Below are positions 34,672-41,493 of a stretch of DNA of 41,493 nt, in pieces. The notes under the pieces are model-generated. The model saw only the letters and a program-made list of their open reading frames with translations. It had not been told where the DNA came from and ran no database searches. The translations under genes were made by a program, and so were the position numbers. The stretch comes from Clostridia bacterium (GTDB taxonomy: Bacteria > Bacillota > Clostridia > Lachnospirales > Lachnospiraceae): the NCBI GenBank assembly GCA_009929615.1, contig SAAB01000028.1:1-41493 (forward strand). The letters run 5' to 3'. Every line of letters begins with the position of its first letter. Within the stretch, counting starts at the first letter, position 1.

Positions 34672-36102
34672 ATGGATGATAATAAATTCTTTCACTCCGT
34701 TTATTTAAATGAAGAATTATGCAACGGCTGCATTAACTGTATTAAGCGCTGCCCAACTCAGGCAATACGTGTACGCAAGGGCCGTGCCGTCATCACCAGT
34801 CAGTTTTGTATTGACTGTGGTGAATGCATCCGCATCTGTACCCATCATGCAAAACGCAGCCATTATGACCATCCGGACATTCTGAGTAATTACAAATATA
34901 CAGTGGCCCTTCCGGCCCCTTCTCTATACAGCCAGTTTAATAATCTAGACGATATTAATATCGTTCTTACAGCCTTAATCCGCATGGGCTTTAGTGATGT
35001 CTACGAAGTCGCTTCTGCTGCTGAAATCGTATCTGAAGCTTCCCGGACTTATGTTGCGAATCACCAGGAACAATGGCCGATTATCAGCACAGCCTGCCCA
35101 TCTGTCGTCCGTCTTATACGGGTTCGTTTTCCGAATCTGATTGACCATCTGCTGCCGATACATCCACCTGTGGAGCTGGCCGCCAGACTTGCCAGAAAAT
35201 ATGCTATGGAGAAAACAAATCTTCCTTCTGAAGACATTGGAATTATATTTATCTCCCCTTGTCCTTCAAAAGTGACTTATGCAAAATCTCCCCTTGGTGC
35301 GGATAAAAGCGAAATCGATGGTGTTCTTGCCATCAAAGATATTTATCCAATGCTCCTTCCACTGATGATATCCGCCCGCGAGGCTCCGATGGAACTAGCC
35401 CGTGCCGGACGCATTGGTGTCGGCTGGGGTGGCAGTGGAGGTGAAGCCGCCGGAATTATCACAGACAGTTACCTTGCTGCTGATGGTATTGAAAATGTCA
35501 TTCGTGTTCTTGAAGACTTAGAAGACGAAAAATTCGACAATCTCTCTTTTATTGAATTAAATGCCTGTGATGGCGGATGCGTCGGTGGTGTCCTTACTGT
35601 AGAAAATCCTTACGTAGCTCAGGCAAAATTAAAAAAACTGAACCGCTATCTGCCCGTTTCTATGACACATATACCATCAGACCTGACCCAGGAAGAAATC
35701 CTCTGGTCTGAGGATGTAGAATATCTGCCTGTATTCCGTCTTGGCGATTCTATGAAGGAAAGTATCATGATGATGAACCGGGTTGAACGGCTTTGCCAGA
35801 AATTCCCAGGACTTGACTGTGGCTCCTGTGGGGCTCCAACCTGTAAGGCATTGGCTGAAGATATCGTTCGCGGAAAAGCTAATGAAACCGATTGTATTCA
35901 CATTTTAAAGGACCATATCCATTCTTTGACCCGCAGTGTAAACTCTTTAGTAAACAGTGCCTCTGCCAACGAAGTTAATGGAAATGACTACCGGTACATA
36001 TTTAAGCAGTATCTGAAAAAACTGCTTTCAGATATGTCGCTTTTGGATGCAACCTTAAATCACTCAGAGGACCCAGATTCAAATAACGACAAGGAGGACT
36101 AG
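34672..36102 (+). CDS. Second sensory-type [FeFe] hydrogenase homologue, no PAS domain
   Basis: A 476-residue protein. Two [4Fe-4S] motifs (Cys 17, 20, 23, 27 and 46, 49, 52, 56) precede an H-cluster-like domain whose loops read STACPSV, ISPCPSKV and NACDGGCVGG. The cluster-ligand cysteines look retained, but the first loop has Ala where the proton-transfer Cys is expected, a change reported for the Thermotoga sensory hydrogenase HydS. A Fe-S domain follows (CGSCGAPTCKALAEDIVRGKA, shortened here), then a polar tail in place of PAS. It probably senses H2 or redox and signals to its neighbours. A weak GGATGGTGAG precedes the ATG. It is followed by the second DRTGG-like gene after 2 bases. Confidence 0.85.
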   Translation: MDDNKFFHSVYLNEELCNGCINCIKRCPTQAIRVRKGRAVITSQFCIDCGECIRICTHHAKRSHYDHPDILSNYKYTVALPAPSLYSQFNNLDDINIVLTALIRMGFSDVYEVASAAEIVSEASRTYVANHQEQWPIISTACPSVVRLIRVRFPNLIDHLLPIHPPVELAARLARKYAMEKTNLPSEDIGIIFISPCPSKVTYAKSPLGADKSEIDGVLAIKDIYPMLLPLMISAREAPMELARAGRIGVGWGGSGGEAAGIITDSYLAADGIENVIRVLEDLEDEKFDNLSFIELNACDGGCVGGVLTVENPYVAQAKLKKLNRYLPVSMTHIPSDLTQEEILWSEDVEYLPVFRLGDSMKESIMMMNRVERLCQKFPGLDCGSCGAPTCKALAEDIVRGKANETDCIHILKDHIHSLTRSVNSLVNSASANEVNGNDYRYIFKQYLKKLLSDMSLLDATLNHSEDPDSNNDKED

Positions 36103-36104
36103 CC

Positions 36105-36440
36105 ATGACTGTCAAAGACTTAGCTGATGCTGGTTTATTTGAACTTAAAAATTTAGGAGATGATCCGGGGAGTGTCATCACACAACCCTTTTGCTGTGAC
36201 CTTTTAAGTGTTGCCATGGGCAAGGCCCCTGCTGGCTGTGCCTGGGTTACCGTCATGGCCAATATCAACACCCTTGCCGTTGCCTCTCTGGCTGATGCTG
36301 CCTGTATCATTCTGGCAGAAGATGCCTTTTTAGACGACGAAACATGTTCCAAAGCCGTAGAACAGGGCATCACTCTTTTTACCACCTCCATGCCGATTTT
36401 TGATGCTGCTCTGAGCATATACAAGAAGCTGGATTCATGA
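36105..36440 (+). CDS. DRTGG-like domain protein 2
   Basis: A 111-residue protein paralogous to the one at 33848: the same order of a short N-terminal helix, a CCDLLSVAMGKA helix, a central strand pair (WVTVMANINTLAVA), and a C-terminal ITLFTTSMPIF. No catalytic domain is visible. GGAGG lies 8 bases before the ATG, and its stop overlaps the PHP start (ATGA at 36437). The two DRTGG-like copies bracket the RsbW-like and sensory hydrogenase genes, which suggests they are parts of the same system. Confidence 0.75.
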   Translation: MTVKDLADAGLFELKNLGDDPGSVITQPFCCDLLSVAMGKAPAGCAWVTVMANINTLAVASLADAACIILAEDAFLDDETCSKAVEQGITLFTTSMPIFDAALSIYKKLDS

Positions 36441-37156
36441 TTCAGCTTACCTATGACCTTCACATCCACTCCTGTCTGTCCCCTTGCGGGGACAATGACA
36501 TGACTCCGGCAAATATTGTCGGCATGGCCGCAGTCAAGCAACTGGATGTGATTGCTCTTACAGATCATAATTCCTGTAAAAACTGTGCTCCTTTTATGGA
36601 GATGGCTGATACCTATGGCATTATAGCCATTCCTGGAATGGAACTGTGTACGGCAGAGGAAGTTCATGTCCTCTGTCTTTTTCCAGACCTCTATGCAGCT
36701 TCAGATTTTGACCGCTACGTTTATGATAAGATGCTTCAGATTCCAAATAAACCTGATATCTTTGGCGAGCAGCTGCTCTATAATAATAAAGATGAAATTA
36801 TCGGCAGCGAACCTAATCTTCTTATCTGTAATACATCCATCGGCTTTGATGATGTCTATGATTTAGTTTTAGACCGTCAAGGTGTGATGGTTCCGGCTCA
36901 TATTGATAAATCTGCCAACAGTCTGCTTGCCAACCTTGGTTTTGTGCCTCCGGACAGCCATTTTACCTGTGTGGAGCTAAAGGACCTGGCCAAACTGCAG
37001 GAGCTTCGGAACTCTAATCCTTATTTGGAGCATTGCCAGATTCTTTGTAATTCAGACGCCCATTACCTTGAACATATCAGTGAACCTGAGCGGACAATTA
37101 CCGTAAAAAGTAACCAAATTAAAGATATTCTTTCGGCATTACATATGTACAAATAA
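36437..37156 (+). CDS. PHP-domain phosphoesterase
   Basis: A 239-residue metal-dependent phosphoesterase of the PHP family. Metal-binding motifs: DLHIHSCLSPCGD, LTDHNS, PGMELCTAEEVHVLCLF, the late PAHID and NSDAH. Family members hydrolyse small phosphates or nucleotides (for example 3',5'-nucleoside bisphosphates). It starts inside the stop of the DRTGG-like gene (ATGA), so it is coupled and belongs to the sensor arm. The substrate is unknown; a signalling nucleotide is possible. Confidence 0.85.
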   Translation: MIQLTYDLHIHSCLSPCGDNDMTPANIVGMAAVKQLDVIALTDHNSCKNCAPFMEMADTYGIIAIPGMELCTAEEVHVLCLFPDLYAASDFDRYVYDKMLQIPNKPDIFGEQLLYNNKDEIIGSEPNLLICNTSIGFDDVYDLVLDRQGVMVPAHIDKSANSLLANLGFVPPDSHFTCVELKDLAKLQELRNSNPYLEHCQILCNSDAHYLEHISEPERTITVKSNQIKDILSALHMYK

Positions 37157-37160
37157 TTTA

Positions 37161-37189
37161 TTGACAATATTTCTTCTTTTTTATATAAT
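37161..37189 (+). promoter_or_regulatory. Consensus promoter of the MarR-ABC operon
   Basis: TTGACA (37161-37166), exactly 17 bases, TATAAT (37184-37189): a perfect sigma-A consensus, immediately followed by a palindrome that starts at the last base of the -10. Confidence 0.9.
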
Positions 37190-37230
37190 ATGTTAGGCAT
37201 CGAACAGTTCGATGCCTAACATATTTTTTT
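37189..37230 (+). promoter_or_regulatory. Perfect palindrome: MarR operator and possible terminator
   Basis: TATGTTAGGCATCGAA (37189-37204) and its exact complement (37208-37223) around CAG, followed by TTTTTTT. It lies over the transcription start. As DNA it is a 16-base perfect inverted repeat of the kind bound by MarR dimers; as RNA, if the start lies upstream or at its left edge, it would be a short-leader terminator. The start expected near 37196 would remove part of the left arm from the transcript, so the operator role is the safer one. Confidence 0.8.
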
Positions 37231-37252
37231 AGAATAAGGAGGTATTTACATA

Positions 37253-37705
37253 TTGGATGAATTGAATGAACAAACAGATATTGGCTGTCAGCTTCACAGC
37301 ATGTCGAATCTTTTAAAACGACGTATGGACAGCACGATTGCCGCCTTGTTCCCCCACACGGACAACACCATTTCCCGAACCAATGGATGGATTCTTGGGT
37401 ACCTGTTGTGTCACGACGACCGGGATGTTTTTCAAAAGGATATTGAAAGTGCTTTTTCAATTCGACGCTCAACGGTTTCTAAGATACTCCAGCTTATGGA
37501 AGAAAAAGATTTTATCCGAAGAGAATCCGTTTCCTACGATGCCCGGTTAAAAAAGCTTGCAATAACACAAAAAGGCAGAGAAATTTACCAGGTTATCAAA
37601 AATGAAATACTCGAAACTGAAAAACTTCTTCGTCAGGATATATCCGATGAAGAATTAGCTTTTTTCTTCCGCATTATGAAGAAATTTAAAACAAACATCG
37701 AATAA
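37253..37705 (+). CDS. MarR-family transcriptional regulator
   Basis: A 150-residue winged-helix protein: recognition-helix region FSIRRSTVSKILQLMEEKDFIRRE, followed by the wing (YDARLKKLAITQKGREI) and a dimerisation helix pair. The start is TTG at 37253, with AAGGAGG 9 bases upstream. It is followed by the two exporter genes (16 and -8 base spacing), so it very likely represses its own operon through the palindrome at 37189. The inducing ligand is unknown and is likely a substrate of the exporter. Confidence 0.92.
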   Translation: MDELNEQTDIGCQLHSMSNLLKRRMDSTIAALFPHTDNTISRTNGWILGYLLCHDDRDVFQKDIESAFSIRRSTVSKILQLMEEKDFIRRESVSYDARLKKLAITQKGREIYQVIKNEILETEKLLRQDISDEELAFFFRIMKKFKTNIE

Positions 37706-37721
37706 AACAGGAGGTTTCTTG

Positions 37722-39473
37722 ATGATTAAACGCTTAATGCACAGTATACGGGAATATAAAAAAGATTCCCTCCTTGCTCCTTTATTTGTCACAATGGAAG
37801 TTATTCTGGAAGTTATTATTCCTCTTCTCATGGCAAATCTGATTGATTTCGGTATCGACGGGGGCAACATGAATTACATTATCAAAATGGGAGTGGCTCT
37901 GGTTATATCCGCCCTTATCTCCCTTTGCTTCGGCTTTTTATCCGGCCGAAGTGCTGCAATTGCCTCAGCAGGCTTTGCAAAAAATCTAAGAAAAGATATG
38001 TACTACAACGTACAGAATTTTTCTTTCTCAAATATTGATAAGTTTTCCACTGCCAGCATTGTAACCCGTCTGACAACGGATGTTACCAATGTTCAGAATG
38101 CTTATCAGATGATTATCCGCCTTGCTGTCCGTTCACCAATTATGATGGTTTCAGCTTTGGTAATGTCCTTTAGGGTTTCCTCCGAACTGGCCTGGATTTT
38201 CCTCGTCTGTATACCTATTCTCGGATTAAGCCTTTACTTTATCATGACACGTACCCATCCGATTTTCGAGCGGGTATTTAAAACCTATGATAAGTTAAAT
38301 GGTGTCGTGCAGGAAAATCTCCACGGTATCCGCGTTGTAAAATCCTATGTTCGTGAAGAACATGAAATAAAAAAATTCACAACCATTTCTGAAAGTATTT
38401 ACCAAGATTTCAGTAAGGCTGAAAAAAATCTGGCTTTTAACATGCCTATCATGCAGCTCTGTGTCTATGGCAGTATGCTTCTTATTTCCTGGTTTGGTGC
38501 CCGTCTTATCGTATCCTCAGGGAATAATGGTGCAATAGGTCTTAGTACCGGTGAATTAATGAGTCTGTTTACCTATTTAATGCAGATATTAATGAGTTTA
38601 ATGATGCTCTCCATGGTATTCGTTATGATTACCCTCTCCCGGGCATCTTCCGAACGTATTGTTGAAATTTTAGATGAGACATCCGATATCCCGGTTAAAG
38701 ACTCCGGAGTAAAAGAAGTTGCAGATGGTTCTATTGATTTTTCCGGTGTCAATTTCAGCTATTCAAAGAATCCTGATAAACTCTGCCTGAAAAACATTGA
38801 TTTACATATTGCTTCCGGTGAGACTATTGGTATTCTCGGCGGCACCGGCTCTTCAAAATCCAGCCTGGTACAGCTTATCCCACGACTTTACGACACGACT
38901 TCCGGCATCGTCAAAGTGGGTGGTGTTGATGTACGGGACTATGATTTGGAAACCCTCAGAGACGAAGTTGCTATGGTACTTCAGAAGAATATTCTCTTTT
39001 CCGGAACAATTAAAGATAATCTTCGCTGGGGTAATGCAGATGCTTCCGATGAGGAATTAATCCATGCCTGTGTCCTCGCCCAGGCGGATGATTTTATCAG
39101 GACCTTCCCTGACGGATATGATACCTATATCGAACAGGGCGGAACCAATGTGTCCGGCGGTCAGAAACAACGTCTGTGTATTGCCCGTGCCCTGCTGAAA
39201 AATCCAAAAATTCTTATTATGGACGACTCCACCAGTGCTGTAGATACAAAAACAGATGCTATGATCCAAAAAGCTTTTTTAGAAGAAATCCCAGATACAA
39301 CCAAAATTATTATTGCCCAGCGTATATCCTCTGTTGAACATGCCGATAAGATTATTGTCATGGATAATGGAGAGATTAATGGCATAGGTACCCATGAAGA
39401 ATTAATGGCATCCAATGATATCTATCAGCAGGTATGCGCATCCCAGGTGAAAGGAGATGAGGACAATGAATAA
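37722..39473 (+). CDS. ABC exporter half-transporter with degenerate ATP site
   Basis: A 583-residue type IV ABC exporter: six membrane segments (about 15-300), then a nucleotide-binding domain. Walker A is GGTGSSKSS, signature VSGGQKQR, Walker B ILIMDDSTS with Asp instead of the catalytic Glu, and the switch reads AQRIS with Gln instead of His. This is the pattern of the non-catalytic member of heterodimers (TM287 of TM287/288, LmrC). With the next gene it forms a heterodimeric efflux pump for drugs or other hydrophobic molecules. ATG at 37722 has AGGAGG 7 bases upstream. The stop overlaps the next start. Confidence 0.93.
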   Translation: MIKRLMHSIREYKKDSLLAPLFVTMEVILEVIIPLLMANLIDFGIDGGNMNYIIKMGVALVISALISLCFGFLSGRSAAIASAGFAKNLRKDMYYNVQNFSFSNIDKFSTASIVTRLTTDVTNVQNAYQMIIRLAVRSPIMMVSALVMSFRVSSELAWIFLVCIPILGLSLYFIMTRTHPIFERVFKTYDKLNGVVQENLHGIRVVKSYVREEHEIKKFTTISESIYQDFSKAEKNLAFNMPIMQLCVYGSMLLISWFGARLIVSSGNNGAIGLSTGELMSLFTYLMQILMSLMMLSMVFVMITLSRASSERIVEILDETSDIPVKDSGVKEVADGSIDFSGVNFSYSKNPDKLCLKNIDLHIASGETIGILGGTGSSKSSLVQLIPRLYDTTSGIVKVGGVDVRDYDLETLRDEVAMVLQKNILFSGTIKDNLRWGNADASDEELIHACVLAQADDFIRTFPDGYDTYIEQGGTNVSGGQKQRLCIARALLKNPKILIMDDSTSAVDTKTDAMIQKAFLEEIPDTTKIIIAQRISSVEHADKIIVMDNGEINGIGTHEELMASNDIYQQVCASQVKGDEDNE

Positions 39474-41334
39474 ACAGCAAAAGAAAGTGCCGACCAGCAC
39501 CGTAAAACGTCTTCTTTCCTATATTGGTCATTATAAACTCCGGTTTATTTTTGTATTAATTTGCATTTTAGTCAGTGCTTTAACAAGTGTTGCCGCATCC
39601 CTCTACCTGCAGACATTAATTGACAGTTATATTACACCTCTGCTTCTTGAAGCTAATCCGGTGTTCGATAAACTTCTAAAATCTGTAGTCAGCATGGGCT
39701 GTATTTATCTGATAGGTATTTTAGCGACTCTGCTTTATAACCGTATTATGGTTTCCATTGCCCAGGGTGTCTTAAAAGAAATCCGTGATACCATGTTTGC
39801 CCATATGCAGACACTGCCTATTAAATATTTTGATACTCATACTCATGGCGACATTATGAGTCATTACACCAATGATACCGACACACTCCGCCAGATGATT
39901 TCTCAAAGTGTCCCTCAGGTATTTTCCTCACTGATTACAGTGGTTTCCGTATTTTTTGCCATGCTCTCCGTTAATATATGGCTTACCCTTGTCGTCATCA
40001 TTTTTGTAACCTTTATTTTGAAAATAACAAAATTCATTGCCAGCAAGAGCAGTACCTTTTTTATTCGCCAGCAGCGTTCGATTGGAAATATGAATGGCTA
40101 TATTGAGGAAATGATTAACGGCCAGAAAGTTATCAAAGTTTTCTGCCACGAAGAAGCGGCAAAAAATACCTTTGATGAGAAAAATGAAAATCTCTGCAGT
40201 GATGCCACTTCTGCTAATATGTTCGCCAATATTCTCATGCCTGTTATGATGAATCTTGGAAACCTGCAGTATGTATGTGTCGCCATTATCGGCGGTATTA
40301 TGGCTATTAACGGCGTCAGCGGGCTGACCCTTGGAGCAATTGCTTCTTTCCTTCAGCTGACAAAATCCTTTAACCAGCCAATCAGCCAGATTTCCCAGCA
40401 GTTGAATGCTGTTATTATGGCACTTGCCGGTGCCGAACGAATCTTTAAATTAATGGATGAAACTTCCGAAACAGATGATGGTTTTGTCACACTGGTTAAT
40501 GCCCGTTACATCGACGGCAAACTGGAAGAAACAGACCACCGTACCGGAATCTGGGCATGGAAATGTCCTCAGAAAGATGGAGCGGCCACCTATACAGAAT
40601 TAAAAGGGGATGTCCGTTTCCATGATGTGGATTTTGGATACAATGAGAATAAAATTGTTCTTCACAATATCACCCTCTATGCTGAGCCTGGTGAAAAGGT
40701 TGCCTTCGTTGGTGCTACCGGTGCCGGCAAAACGACCATAACCAATCTGATTAACCGTTTTTATGACCTCGCTGATGGCAAGATTACCTATGATGGAATT
40801 AACATCAATAATATTCGAAAAGATGACTTACGCCGGTCTCTCGGTATTGTTCTTCAGGACGTAAACCTCTTTACAGGAACAGTTATGGATAACATCCGTT
40901 ATGGTAATCTGGAGGCCCTCGATGAAGAATGTATTGCCGCAGCAAAACTGGCCAATGCAGACGGCTTTATCCGTCGTCTGCCTCAGGGCTATGACACAGT
41001 GCTCTCCGGTGATGGTTCCGGCCTTTCCCAGGGACAGCGTCAGTTAATATCCATTGCCCGCGCTGCTGTTGGAGACCCTCCAGTTATGATTCTTGATGAA
41101 GCGACTTCTTCCATTGATACCCGAACAGAGGCCATTGTACAGAAAGGCATGGACCGGCTGATGCTTGGACGAACCGTATTTGTCATTGCCCATCGCCTCT
41201 CCACTGTTCAGAATTCCGATGTTATCATGGTTCTTGAACAGGGACGAATTATTGAACGTGGTCCACATAAAGATTTGATTGCACAAAAAGGTAAATACTA
41301 TCAGTTATATACCGGAGCTTTTGAATTAGAATAA
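39466..41334 (+). CDS. ABC exporter half-transporter, catalytic partner
   Basis: A 622-residue ABC exporter: six membrane segments (about 25-320), a linker of about 40 residues with an extra segment (TGIWAWKCPQ), and a nucleotide-binding domain with Walker A GATGAGKTT, signature LSQGQRQ, Walker B VMILDEATS with the catalytic Glu, and switch AHRLST. This complete site complements the degenerate partner upstream. ATG at 39466 overlaps the upstream stop (ATGAATAA); AAAGGAG lies 9 bases before it. An ATG 9 bases earlier abuts the ribosome site and is less likely. The transcript ends at the strong hairpin 41339-41391. Confidence 0.95.
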   Translation: MNKQQKKVPTSTVKRLLSYIGHYKLRFIFVLICILVSALTSVAASLYLQTLIDSYITPLLLEANPVFDKLLKSVVSMGCIYLIGILATLLYNRIMVSIAQGVLKEIRDTMFAHMQTLPIKYFDTHTHGDIMSHYTNDTDTLRQMISQSVPQVFSSLITVVSVFFAMLSVNIWLTLVVIIFVTFILKITKFIASKSSTFFIRQQRSIGNMNGYIEEMINGQKVIKVFCHEEAAKNTFDEKNENLCSDATSANMFANILMPVMMNLGNLQYVCVAIIGGIMAINGVSGLTLGAIASFLQLTKSFNQPISQISQQLNAVIMALAGAERIFKLMDETSETDDGFVTLVNARYIDGKLEETDHRTGIWAWKCPQKDGAATYTELKGDVRFHDVDFGYNENKIVLHNITLYAEPGEKVAFVGATGAGKTTITNLINRFYDLADGKITYDGININNIRKDDLRRSLGIVLQDVNLFTGTVMDNIRYGNLEALDEECIAAAKLANADGFIRRLPQGYDTVLSGDGSGLSQGQRQLISIARAAVGDPPVMILDEATSSIDTRTEAIVQKGMDRLMLGRTVFVIAHRLSTVQNSDVIMVLEQGRIIERGPHKDLIAQKGKYYQLYTGAFELE

Positions 41335-41338
41335 TTAC

Positions 41339-41391
41339 AAAAAGAGTAATCCCCTGCGGACTGTGAAATATCCGCGGGGATTACTCTTTTT
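41339..41391. terminator. Bidirectional terminator after the ABC operon
   Basis: AAAAGAGTAATCCCC and GCGGA pair with TCCGC and GGGGATTACTCTTTT, one bulged T, around a 10-base loop, then TTTT. A T tract occurs on both strands. The probable insertion sequence begins a few bases to its right. Confidence 0.88.
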
Positions 41392-41432
41392 AGTTGAGTC
41401 TGTGAAAGTTTTTCTGTAAATACTGATACACG

Positions 41433-41468
41433 AGGTCTTCTATGATAAAATAAAATCATAGGAGGCCT
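41433..41468 (+). promoter_or_regulatory. Hairpin sequestering the ribosome site of the last gene
   Basis: A 14-base arm at 41433-41446 (AGGTCTTCTATGAT) pairs with 41455-41468 (ATCATAGGAGGCCT), with two wobbles and an 8-base loop. The second arm contains AGGAGG, 9 bases before the ATG at 41475. Confidence 0.8.
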
Positions 41469-41474
41469 TTTATT

Positions 41475-41493
41475 ATGGCAAGAAGAGAAAAGA
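41475..41493 (+). CDS. Start of a gene cut by the window edge, possible transposase
   Basis: ATG at 41475 with AGGAGG 9 bases upstream encodes MARREK before the window ends. The basic start and the flanking inverted-repeat-like sequence suggest a transposase. Six codons cannot prove it. Confidence 0.4.

Larger units (their letters stand above)
41396..41493 (+). mobile_element. Probable left end of an insertion sequence
   Basis: GAGTCTGTGAAAGTTTTTCT (41396-41415) resembles terminal inverted repeats of IS256-type elements, followed by a short leader, a hairpin that covers a ribosome site, and an ORF beginning MARREK. The right end is outside the window, so the inverted repeat and target duplication cannot be checked. 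Confidence 0.4.

Noticed and set aside
36002-36667. Minus-strand ORF of 221 codons
   Set aside because: It lies antisense across three tightly packed genes with clear motifs and has no ribosome site.
1-41493. CRISPR array or defence island
   Set aside because: No regularly spaced direct repeats and no nuclease or restriction genes; gene content is core metabolism and signalling.

Overview
The window looks like chromosome of a strictly anaerobic, low-to-mid GC Firmicute, most likely a Lachnospiraceae/Clostridia gut-type fermenter. The reasons are AGGAGG-type ribosome sites throughout, a T-box leader, the whiA-rapZ-hprK-crh gene set, an electron-bifurcating NfnAB pair and a HydABC-type NAD-linked [FeFe] hydrogenase. 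I cannot name the species from sequence alone. There are about 36 genes (one cut by the right edge) and no rRNA, tRNA or CRISPR. H-cluster maturases (HydE, HydF, HydG) are not in the window.

Layout. 1-446: on the minus strand, a T-box leader (probable Trp specifier) whose gene lies off the left edge, preceded by dense inverted repeats. 447-3376: a solo ParB-like protein with its own attenuator-like leader, an MFS transporter, a TIGR04076-like small protein and a pyridoxal kinase. 3377-13919 (minus): a long colinear block uvrC, hprK, ROK sugar kinase, murB, rapZ, whiA, crh-like, then pyruvate carboxylase, joining carbon-catabolite signalling, wall synthesis and anaplerosis. 14060-18732: ftsH, pyrG and a Cof-type phosphatase. 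18923-22752 (minus): nfnB/gltA-like, nfnA and murF. 22897-25682: a sodium-coupled NSS transporter and an M18 aminopeptidase.

25704-37156 is the centre of interest: a divergent hydrogenase and redox-signalling locus. The minus arm encodes HydC/NuoE-like, a GHKL ATPase, a [2Fe-2S] protein, HydB, HydA, a PAS-containing sensory hydrogenase and a SpoIIE-type PP2C phosphatase. The plus arm encodes a DRTGG-like protein, an RsbW-like ATPase, a second sensory hydrogenase without PAS, a second DRTGG-like protein and a PHP phosphoesterase. Together these look like a H2- or redox-responsive protein phosphorylation switch whose target is not encoded here.

37161-41334 (plus): a MarR-type regulator with a consensus promoter fused to a perfect palindrome, followed by a heterodimeric ABC exporter with one degenerate ATP site. 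41396 to the end: the left end of a probable insertion sequence, cut by the window edge, in which a hairpin covers the transposase ribosome site.

How the parts fit: HydABC and NfnAB exchange electrons among ferredoxin, NADH, NADPH and H2; the sensory hydrogenases may report H2 or redox state; HprK and the Crh-like protein report glycolytic state; pyruvate carboxylase feeds oxaloacetate. These links are inference from gene content and known families, not shown by the sequence alone.
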